NCBI GenBank assembly: GCA_910586835.1 | Contig: CAJUJU010000044.1 | Location: 1 to 35,091, forward strand | DNA length: 35,091 nt | Source of the DNA: an uncultured Acetatifactor sp. | Lineage (GTDB): Bacteria; Bacillota; Clostridia; Lachnospirales; Lachnospiraceae | Direction: 5' to 3' | Position numbers and translations under genes: made by a program | Notes under the pieces: generated by a model | What the model was told of the DNA's origin: nothing | What the model saw: the letters and a program-made list of their open reading frames with translations, nothing else | The model's database searches: none | In this document: piece by piece, positions 15,371-20,830 of the stretch | Layout: each line of letters begins with the position of its first letter | Position numbering within the stretch: the stretch's first letter is position 1

Positions 15371-16742
15371 ATACACGGTCGTTCTCGTCAAAGATATCTC
15401 CGCACTCGGGACAGAATTTGGGCGGATGGGCCGGATCCTCAGGCTCCCAGCCGCACTTGTCACATTTATAGAGCGGCGCGCCCTCCGGCTTTCTCTTTCC
15501 GCACTCCTGGCAGAACTTTCCCTGGTTTACATGACCGCAGGAGCAGGTCCAGCCGGCGCTGACGGGCCTTGCCGCCCCACATTCCGCACAGAACTTTCCT
15601 CTGTTGTCCGTCTTGCCGCAGGAACAGGTCCAGCCCAGAACAGGAGCAGCCCCCGCCGCAGGATTCCGCATCTGTGAATTCTGCATCTGCTGCATCTGAG
15701 GATTCTGCTGCCCTCCCATCATGTTGTTCATTCCGCCGCCCATCATGCCGCTCATCATTCCCATGGCCATCATGTTCATGGCGCCGTTTACGGCTGTACC
15801 GCCTTCCCCGCCGTTATTTCCTCCGGCAAGGTTCGTCTTCTCGATCATGGAAGCAAACGCCTCCGTCTTCCTGGCCTCCTGCATATCCGCACTGCGCAGC
15901 ATTGCCGTATCCTGCCACTTCTGGAATCTGGCCTTGTCGTCAGCGGGTATGTCGGAGGAATTGATGGACATGCTCACCATCTGAATACCGCGAAGCTCCG
16001 TCCACTTCTCCGTCAGCGCCTCCGCCAGAAGAATACAGATCTGCTCGGAAAAGCCCGGAAGCTCATAAGGTCTTACCCCCTGCGCGGAAACCTTTGCCAG
16101 TGCAGGCTGCAGAGAGGTCAGAAGCTCGCTCTTCATGGTGACAAGCAGATCCGCCTTTTTATAGCTGTCCGGCACATTGGCACAGACATTGGTGTAAAAC
16201 AGGATGGGATCCACAATCTTGAAGGTATACTGTCCGTTTACCTTTACCGCCGTATCAAAATCAAACCCTGTATTTCTGTCAAGTACCCGGAACGGAATAG
16301 GCGCCGGCGTGCCGAAAAGGTTGTTCAGGATCTCCTTCGTATTGAAGAAATACACTCTCTGATCCTTCGCCGTGTTTCCGCCAAATGTAAAACGTCTCCC
16401 CAGCGTGCTGAAGCTGTTGCTTATGCTGCCCCCCAGGTCTCCGTAAAACAGACTGGGCTCTGAGGAGTGGTCATAGACAAACTCACCTGCCTCCGCACAT
16501 ACGTCCACGATCCCGCCCTGATCCACAATCATCATACACTGCCCTTCGTTGACCGCAACAACAGAGCCGTTTGTAATAATATTGTCAGAACCCTTTGTGT
16601 TGCTGTTCCGACCTTCCGTCACCCTCTTCTGGCCCTTTACCATCAATACGTCATTGGAGAGAGAATCACAGTAAAAATACTCTCGCCACTGATCCGCCAG
16701 AACCGTTGCAATCGCGTCCTTCGCCGCCTTGATCAATCCCAT
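15369..16742 (-). CDS. SPFH-domain protein with Met-rich linker and three C-terminal zinc ribbons
   Basis: A 457-aa protein. Residues 1 to about 300 form an SPFH/band-7 domain of the cytoplasmic 'virion core protein-like' kind, with no membrane segment. A linker of about 40 residues very rich in Met, Gly, Asn and Gln follows. Then come three zinc sites: C373/C375/C385/C388, C400/C402/C411/C414 and the rubredoxin-like C427/C430/C444/C447. SPFH proteins oligomerise at membranes. B. subtilis YdjI is a similar SPFH/zinc-ribbon protein that recruits PspA to the membrane under stress; homology to it is my inference. It has a good promoter upstream and precedes the Tim44-like gene, forming a likely two-gene operon. 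Confidence 0.85.
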   Translation of the reverse strand: MGLIKAAKDAIATVLADQWREYFYCDSLSNDVLMVKGQKRVTEGRNSNTKGSDNIITNGSVVAVNEGQCMMIVDQGGIVDVCAEAGEFVYDHSSEPSLFYGDLGGSISNSFSTLGRRFTFGGNTAKDQRVYFFNTKEILNNLFGTPAPIPFRVLDRNTGFDFDTAVKVNGQYTFKIVDPILFYTNVCANVPDSYKKADLLVTMKSELLTSLQPALAKVSAQGVRPYELPGFSEQICILLAEALTEKWTELRGIQMVSMSINSSDIPADDKARFQKWQDTAMLRSADMQEARKTEAFASMIEKTNLAGGNNGGEGGTAVNGAMNMMAMGMMSGMMGGGMNNMMGGQQNPQMQQMQNSQMRNPAAGAAPVLGWTCSCGKTDNRGKFCAECGAARPVSAGWTCSCGHVNQGKFCQECGKRKPEGAPLYKCDKCGWEPEDPAHPPKFCPECGDIFDENDRV

Positions 16743-16797
16743 TCGCTTATCCTCCGGTTATACTTGATTATCCGTCTCTGATACAGATACCTTACTT

Positions 16798-16826
16798 ATT
16801 TTATCAAATTTTTCCCTTTCTCTCAA
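16798..16826 (-). promoter_or_regulatory. Promoter of the SPFH/Tim44-like operon
   Basis: On the minus strand -35 TTGAGA (plus 16821-16826) and -10 TAAAAT (plus 16798-16803) are 17 nt apart, each differing from consensus at one position. Confidence 0.65.
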
Positions 16827-16834
16827 CTGGTTTT

Positions 16835-16865
16835 AGAAATTATCTTTCCAAACCGGATAATTTCT
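16835..16865. promoter_or_regulatory. Inverted repeat in the divergent control region
   Basis: Arms AGAAATTATC (16835-16844) and GATAATTTCT (16856-16865) are perfect 10-bp complements around an 11-nt spacer. They lie just upstream of the SPFH promoter and ahead of the XRE-like gene. This is a fair operator candidate for a dimeric regulator, possibly the XRE protein. Confidence 0.5.
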
Positions 16866-16926
16866 GGTAAACTGAGAAAAGAGTTCCATCTCTATTTGTA
16901 TACTATAGCAAAGGAAGCGATCCGAC

Positions 16927-17415
16927 ATGGGAAAAAAAGCAACCAAGGCAGCTGATAATATGTATTACCTCGCACGCTGCGAGGCAGCAGATTCAAATGA
17001 CGATTTCTCCAGCCGCGAGAAGGCCGCCGAAATCATCGGCATTGACCGGACCCGGCTGGCACGCATCGAGCTGGATACCATCACCCCTTACCCGGAGGAG
17101 GTGGAAGCCATGGCGGAGGCCTACAATATGCCGGAGCTGTGCAACTCCTTCTGTGCCCGGGAATGCCCCATCGGACGCCATTCCGTCCATGAAGTGACCA
17201 TAGACGATTTCGACCGCCTGGCGCTCAAGGTGCTGGGTTCCCTGAAGGATATCGACTCCCTGCGGGCCTCCCTCATCGCCATCTCCGAGGACGGTGTCAT
17301 CGAGGAAAACGAGAAGCCCGCTTTTCAGGAGATACTGGATTCCCTGGAAAAGATCAGCACCAACGCCAAGGCTCTTCAGCTGTGGGCCATAAAAAACATA
17401 CGCCTGAAGGATTGA
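16927..17415 (+). CDS. XRE-like helix-turn-helix protein
   Basis: A 162-aa protein whose N-terminal part (about 10-70) fits a Cro/C1-type helix-turn-helix: REKAAEIIGIDRTRLARIELDTITPYPEEVEAMAEAYNMPEL. A short Cys-containing bridge (CNSFCARECPIG, about 74-85) and a helical C-terminal domain follow. The clustered cysteines might bind metal or sense redox, but this is not shown. AAGGAAG lies shortly before the ATG. It is divergent from the SPFH operon and may control it through the inverted repeat between them. It stops one base before the convergent substrate-binding protein fragment. Confidence 0.75.
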   Translation: MGKKATKAADNMYYLARCEAADSNDDFSSREKAAEIIGIDRTRLARIELDTITPYPEEVEAMAEAYNMPELCNSFCARECPIGRHSVHEVTIDDFDRLALKVLGSLKDIDSLRASLIAISEDGVIEENEKPAFQEILDSLEKISTNAKALQLWAIKNIRLKD

Positions 17416-17416
17416 T

Positions 17417-18205
17417 TTACTGCGCCGCCTTTTGGGCAAAATCAGTTGTCACCAGATCCTCATAAGGCACCCTCTCCTTCAGCACGCCTGCATCATCCAG
17501 AATATTCTGCAGCAGATCAAAGGACGACTTCTCAAAGACCAAATCACTCTTCCAGGTATCCTGATTATAATACCGTTCCACGATCTTCGTCAGAGTTTCC
17601 ATGTCCGTCTCCGCAAACTGGGGGGCAATCACCCTGGCAATCTCCTCGGGTGTATGGCTCTGTACATAGTCCATTCCTTTCTGAAGCGCATCCGTAAACG
17701 CCTGCACGGTGTCCTTGTGCTCTTCCAGATAGCTCTTCTTTGCGGAGAAGGAGGTATAAGGCACATAACCGGAATCCTCTCCCAACGAAGCCACCACATA
17801 GCCCTCCCCCTTCTGCTCCAGCATGGTAGCGTGGGGCTCAAACTCAACCGTAAAATCCGCGTCTCCTCCCGAAAACGCTGCGGCAGTGGAGCCGAAGTCA
17901 ATGCTCTGGTCAATATTTACCTCAGTGCCCGGATCGATATTATTTTTTTCCAGAATATATTCAAAGACCATCTGCGGCATACCGCCCGCTCTCCCTCCAA
18001 GCACATTTTTCCCGATCAGCATATCCCAGGAAAAATTCTCAATGGGTTCTCTGGAAACCAGGAAATTTCCTGCGCGCTGGGTCAGCTGCGCAAAATTCAC
18101 CACATAATCCTCCGTCCCGCCTGCGTAGGTATAAACGGTGCTCTCGCTTCCCATGAAGCCGATATCCGCCTCACCTGTCAGCACCGCAGTCATTGTTTTA
18201 TCCGC
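17417..18205 (-). pseudogene. ABC substrate-binding protein (NMT1/SsuA-like), 5'-truncated by the prophage
   Basis: About 262 codons of a periplasmic-type substrate-binding protein of the nitrate/sulfonate/taurine or thiamine-precursor class. The visible part starts inside the first lobe with ADKTMTAVLTGEADIGFMG, so the signal peptide, lipobox and roughly the first 80-90 residues are missing. The frame stays open to 18223 and then meets a stop in prophage-like sequence. The C-terminal two thirds are intact, with no frameshift. The missing 5' part, and probably the ATPase and permease genes, should lie beyond the prophage's other end. No ribosome binding site precedes the ATG at 18193, so the fragment is probably not made. 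Confidence 0.8.
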
Positions 18206-18230
18206 CCCGAATGGGGTGATTACTTAATAC
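18190..18230. other. Probable prophage attachment junction
   Basis: The coding match of the substrate-binding protein stops between about 18205 and 18215. A/T-rich sequence then begins, and all genes to the right are phage-like. CCCC-GAAT-GGGG (18205-18216) sits at the join. The core cannot be defined because the other junction is outside the window, and no integrase gene is found at this end. Confidence 0.5.
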
Positions 18231-18361
18231 AATTAATTTTCTCATGTTATTAAATAACCTTACCTTTGAGACAGGTGACCGGATAACCCCTACCGCATAA
18301 TTTGTACCAAATTATACGCAAAAGAGCGGCATCACTGCGCCCCTTGTCGCGGGGGGATTTT
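18227..18361. other. Non-coding prophage edge with inverted repeats
   Basis: No gene is seen here. It contains an 8-bp inverted repeat, ATAATTTG-TAC-CAAATTAT (18297-18315), and a first copy of AAAAGAGCGG (18320-18329) that is repeated in the terminator stem at 18368-18377. Recombinase binding sites would be expected in such a place, but I cannot assign them. Confidence 0.4.
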
Positions 18362-18393
18362 GAAAAGAAAAGAGCGGTGGCAAGTTCCGCTCT
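18362..18393 (-). terminator. Intrinsic terminator of the AbrB/48-aa cassette
   Basis: A 7-bp G/C-rich stem (18371-18377 with 18387-18393) is followed on the minus strand by TTTTCTTTTC. It closes the transcription unit that ends at 18422 and stops it from entering the host gene fragment. Confidence 0.75.
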
Positions 18394-18401
18394 CTAATTG
18401 G

Positions 18402-18453
18402 ATTACTCTGATTTTTCTTTATTACTCTGATTTTTCTTTATTACTCTGATTTT
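18402..18453. repeat. 19-bp tandem repeat at the 3' end of the small gene
   Basis: Two full copies of a 19-bp unit (18402-18420 and 18421-18439) and a 14-bp third copy (18440-18453). On the minus strand the repeats code the last residues and stop codon of the 48-aa protein and continue into its trailer. As 19 is not a multiple of three, loss or gain of a unit would alter the C-terminus. Confidence 0.85.
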
Positions 18454-18568
18454 CAATCAACTTCTGGACTTTCTTCTTCGCTTCCTCTAAATCTTTACAC
18501 CCGTCTAAGATCATGTCTACCATTTCGAGGATTGTTTTGAATTGCTTATCTGTCATAACTTCTACCAT
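18422..18568 (-). CDS. Small helical prophage protein of unknown function
   Basis: A 48-aa acidic-basic helical protein beginning MVEVMTDKQFKTILEMV. The middle (CKDLEEAKKKVQKLIENQ) could form a coiled coil. I know no family for it. GGAGG stands 7 nt before the ATG at 18568; the longer frame from 18607 would begin in the palindrome. It has its own promoter with a perfect palindrome over the -10 and lies next to the AbrB-like gene, so the two are probably expressed in the lysogen as a cargo unit. It could be an antitoxin partner or an AbrB cofactor, without evidence for either. Confidence 0.6.
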   Translation of the reverse strand: MVEVMTDKQFKTILEMVDMILDGCKDLEEAKKKVQKLIENQSNKEKSE

Positions 18569-18605
18569 ATCCTTTCCTCCGTTCTTTATCAGATTTACTT
18601 GCCTC

Positions 18606-18647
18606 ATCTGATAGTACTATCAGATCAATATTGGTCACCAAAGTCAA
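18606..18647 (-). promoter_or_regulatory. Promoter with perfect 20-bp palindromic operator
   Basis: On the minus strand -35 TTGACT (plus 18642-18647) and -10 TCTGAT (plus 18619-18624) are 17 nt apart. A perfect 20-bp palindrome with half-site ATCTGATAGT fills 18606-18625 and covers the -10. The -35 overlaps the stop codon of the AbrB-like gene. A dimeric repressor bound here would block the small gene. Confidence 0.65.
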
Positions 18648-18826
18648 GCGTTTACTTTCTTTTCTATGATTATTTTTCCATCAGAAAAAGAAACTAATAC
18701 ACTTTTATCTTCCTGCGTTACCCCCAGTTCCTTTACCATTTCAGCCGGAAGACTGATTTTGTAGTTAACCGAGTTTTTCCCCGCAGTCCCACCGGCTTTT
18801 CCCATGATTATATTTCTTTCTGCCAT
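18644..18826 (-). CDS. AbrB/MazE-family swapped-hairpin DNA-binding protein
   Basis: A 60-aa protein. Its core VNYKISLPAEMVKELGVTQEDKSVLVSFSDGKIIIEKK (about 20-58) fits the SpoVT/AbrB swapped-hairpin fold, which dimerises to bind DNA and also forms the N-terminal part of MazE-type antitoxins. The extra Gly-rich N-terminus (MGKAGGTAGKNS) is typical of phage and Clostridia members. AGGGGG lies 7 nt before the ATG at 18826; the frame from 18844 starts too close. No MazF-like toxin is next to it. It may regulate itself, the adjacent 48-aa gene or host promoters in the lysogen. Confidence 0.8.
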   Translation of the reverse strand: MAERNIIMGKAGGTAGKNSVNYKISLPAEMVKELGVTQEDKSVLVSFSDGKIIIEKKVNA

Positions 18827-18854
18827 CTGCAATCCCCCTATCATTGGTTACCTA

Positions 18855-18882
18855 TCTATAGCATAAAATAATTGATTGGCAA
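18855..18882 (-). promoter_or_regulatory. Promoter of the AbrB-like gene
   Basis: On the minus strand -35 TTGCCA (plus 18877-18882) and -10 TATAGA (plus 18855-18860) are 16 nt apart, with TG one base before the -10. It lies downstream of the endolysin terminator, so the gene does not depend on late phage transcription. Confidence 0.6.
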
Positions 18883-19001
18883 ATGCAAGAAAAATATTTT
18901 TGAAAAACTCGCAAGAACCGTCGCATAGTTCTAAAGATTTCATATCAAATGCAACACTTCCTGATCCCGGTATCCCCTCAAAATTCTACAGTGTTGATCG
19001 C

Positions 19002-19034
19002 AAAAAGGGAAGCAGCGTCAAAACTGCTTCCCTT
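19002..19034 (-). terminator. Intrinsic terminator of the prophage late operon
   Basis: A perfect 11-bp stem (19005-19015 with 19024-19034) with an 8-nt loop is followed on the minus strand by TTT, within a five-T run. It lies right after the endolysin gene and so ends the long head-tail-lysis transcript. Confidence 0.85.
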
Positions 19035-19042
19035 CCTAAACG

Positions 19043-19058
19043 GTTGCACCGGTGCAAC
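19043..19058. promoter_or_regulatory. Perfect 16-bp palindrome after the endolysin stop codon
   Basis: GTTGCACC-GGTGCAAC is fully self-complementary and touches the endolysin stop codon. It could be a protein-binding site or a hairpin that protects the mRNA end; its role is unknown. Confidence 0.45.
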
Positions 19059-19931
19059 TTACACCCTCTTCAGGATCCCGGCTACCAGCATGTTGTACAT
19101 CCGGGTATTCTGGGCTGCCGTTCCTATATACCCCTTGATGTTATTGACCGCCGCAATCTTTTTGCGGTAAGCGTAGGTACTGTTAAGGCCCAGGCTGGCC
19201 ATGGCTGCCGACAGGGTCGTCTTTTTCCCGGTATACGCCGGATAGTACGCGTTGTCGGCTCCCTGTGCCGCAGAAGACTGCGGCGGCTTTTCCGTTGCTC
19301 CGGAACCTCCCCCTGTATTGCTGCCGGAATCCGCAGACTGCCTGGTCTGCAGGTTCAGCAGTTCCTCCAGGAATGCCACTACCCCCGCCACCGTCTTTTT
19401 GGCGTGCTGCTCCGACAGGATGACCGGGACGTCGGTGGGGGAATCCATAAAGCCGTTTTCTACCAAAAACGCCGGCATCTTTGTATTTTTGATCACATAG
19501 AACCCCTTATTGATGACCTGCTGGCTGCGGTTGCCTTTGAGCCCTGTCCGGCTGACAATGGCGTCGTAGAGCTTTCTGGCCTGCGCAGGCCGCTCCGGCT
19601 TGCTGGAGCAGTAAAATACTACCGTCCCGCCTCCCTTGCGTCCGCTTAAGCCTGCGTTGTGGTGCATTGACAGGTACACATCCGCGTTTGCGGCGTTGGC
19701 CGCACTCACCCGCTTTGCCATGGAGATATCCTTTCCCCCGGTGGTGTCGTCCACCCGCAGCACCGTGCAGTTGTAGATTGCCCTCAGCTGCCCCTCCACC
19801 TGGTCCATGATCCTGTCATTGAGCCACCATTCCCTTGTTTCGTTCGGGTCCAGCGCCCTCATGCAGCGCTTGCCCGGCGTCGCCATCCCGTGCCCTGCAT
19901 CCAGTGCAATAATCGGTTTCTTACCCATCAT
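19059..19931 (-). CDS. Phage endolysin, N-acetylmuramoyl-L-alanine amidase (Amidase_3)
   Basis: A 290-aa zinc amidase that cuts the bond between MurNAc and L-alanine at the end of the lytic cycle. The catalytic domain (about 5-195) has LDAGHG with H14, a likely second ligand at E33, H90/H91 in YLSMHHNAG and E159 in LVENGF. A Ser/Gly-rich linker (196-226) joins a 60-residue C-terminal domain (about 229-290; YYPAYTGKKTTL...NNIKGYIGTAAQNT) of the kind seen at the end of many clostridial lysins, probably a wall-binding module. AGGAGG is 6 nt before the ATG at 19931. There is no signal peptide, so it needs the holin coded upstream. Confidence 0.92.
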   Translation of the reverse strand: MMGKKPIIALDAGHGMATPGKRCMRALDPNETREWWLNDRIMDQVEGQLRAIYNCTVLRVDDTTGGKDISMAKRVSAANAANADVYLSMHHNAGLSGRKGGGTVVFYCSSKPERPAQARKLYDAIVSRTGLKGNRSQQVINKGFYVIKNTKMPAFLVENGFMDSPTDVPVILSEQHAKKTVAGVVAFLEELLNLQTRQSADSGSNTGGGSGATEKPPQSSAAQGADNAYYPAYTGKKTTLSAAMASLGLNSTYAYRKKIAAVNNIKGYIGTAAQNTRMYNMLVAGILKRV

Positions 19932-19988
19932 GTTTATCCTCCTATTTCGGATCCTTTCCGGATCCGGACTTTTTTTCCAAACTATTTT

Positions 19989-20014
19989 GGCGGCTGCCAC
20001 CCGGGACAGCCGCC
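19989..20014 (-). repeat. Hairpin between holin and endolysin genes
   Basis: GGCGGCTG (19989-19996) and CAGCCGCC (20007-20014) form an 8-bp G/C stem. No T-run follows on the minus strand. A second palindrome, TCCGGATCCGGA (19957-19968), lies next to it. They may tune endolysin mRNA stability. Confidence 0.4.
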
Positions 20015-20024
20015 GGAAGCTTCA

Positions 20025-20303
20025 CTACTTCCCGCTCTGGCCGTCGAACCTCAGCAGGTTCCGCAGCATCTCATGAAGCCCTGTAGATGCCAGCCCGCTG
20101 ATCATGCCGCCCAGGATAACCTGTGCATTGATGCCGCTGTGCAGATGCAGGAGTACTGCCAGCAGCGTCCCGCAGCAGAGTGCAGCCAGGGGGATGTAAC
20201 GGTTGGGGAATTTCTCAAACGCTGTCTTCAGGGCATACCCCAGCAGCAGACAGATCCCCAAAATAACGGGGTTTATCAGTTCCAGCAAAAAACCAAGATC
20301 CAT
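20025..20303 (-). CDS. Phage holin
   Basis: A 92-aa protein with two to three hydrophobic segments (about 8-25, 35-52 and 60-78) separated by KTAFEKFPNR, and a charged C-terminus (LRNLLRFDGQSGK). The pattern and its place just before the endolysin fit holins of the A118/phi105 type, which open the membrane so that the endolysin can reach the wall. AAAGGAG precedes the ATG at 20303; the frame extends to 20366 but would then begin with a long charged stretch unlike holins. Confidence 0.82.
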   Translation of the reverse strand: MDLGFLLELINPVILGICLLLGYALKTAFEKFPNRYIPLAALCCGTLLAVLLHLHSGINAQVILGGMISGLASTGLHEMLRNLLRFDGQSGK

Positions 20304-20352
20304 TTCTTTTTTCTCCTTTTCTCTTTCCTGTTGTGATTGTGTTATCTTTCTT

Positions 20353-20655
20353 TTACAGGAGTGCAATCAGAGCAGCCGCAATAGCGCCCACCACGGCTCC
20401 CACCATGGTACTGATCACTGCCTCCTTCACCTTCCTGCCGGTATTCAGTGGGATCTGCTCCAGCACGCCCAGCCTTTCTCCCTGTTTTTTCTGTTCTTCC
20501 AGCATGTGCTCCATGCTGACTGCCATCCGGTTGACGGCCAGCACCAGCTCGCTGATGGTATGGCTTTCCTTCTCCAGGTCACCTACCCGGTGCTTTAAGG
20601 ATCCGATCTCGTGCTCGTGTCCCTCCAGTTTTACCGCAATGTCTTCCTCTGTCAC
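20353..20655 (-). CDS. XhlA-like protein (coiled coil plus C-terminal membrane anchor)
   Basis: A 100-aa protein with a heptad-rich N-terminal part (about 8-70) and one C-terminal membrane segment (about 80-100, EAVISTMVGAVVGAIAAALIALL). This matches the hemolysin XhlA family of the PBSX lysis cassette, thought to work with the holin at the membrane. The start codon is GTG, with GGAGGGG 5 nt upstream; no better ATG is available. It lies directly upstream of the holin gene in the lysis operon. Confidence 0.82.
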   Translation of the reverse strand: MTEEDIAVKLEGHEHEIGSLKHRVGDLEKESHTISELVLAVNRMAVSMEHMLEEQKKQGERLGVLEQIPLNTGRKVKEAVISTMVGAVVGAIAAALIALL

Positions 20656-20670
20656 ATCTTCCCCTCCTTC

Positions 20671-20772
20671 CTATTTATAAGAGCCGGACGTCTCCTTGCG
20701 GAAACTTCCGGCTCTCTGGTTCTGATTCTGTATTCTGTTTTCTGCCCTCCCGGGCCCGTCCCGGATTCTCAT
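20671..20772 (-). CDS. Short ORF (33 aa) with a strong ribosome binding site
   Basis: On the minus strand AGGAGG stands 5 nt before an ATG that opens 33 codons of Arg/Asn/Gln-rich sequence beginning MRIRDGPGRAENR and ending at a TAG shortly before the XhlA gene. An XkdX-type small gene usually sits here, but the sequence does not resemble XkdX. The last third overlaps a 9-bp inverted repeat (20680-20688 with 20707-20715). It may be translated, or the site may only load ribosomes. Confidence 0.4.
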   Translation of the reverse strand: MRIRDGPGRAENRIQNQNQRAGSFRKETSGSYK

Positions 20773-20830
20773 AAGTGCCTCCTTCCTGCTAAAATAATTG
20801 TTAAAACATTCCGGGAAAATACAGCATGAC

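Noticed and set aside
18297..18315. ATAATTTG inverted repeat as the attachment core
   Set aside because: It lies about 90 nt inside the point where host coding sequence stops; the second junction is not available for comparison.
18402..18453. Short CRISPR-like array
   Set aside because: The 19-bp units are directly adjacent without spacers, so it is a tandem repeat.
18422..18826. AbrB-like and 48-aa genes as a classical MazEF-type toxin-antitoxin pair
   Set aside because: No MazF, PIN or other toxin domain is seen, and each gene has its own promoter.
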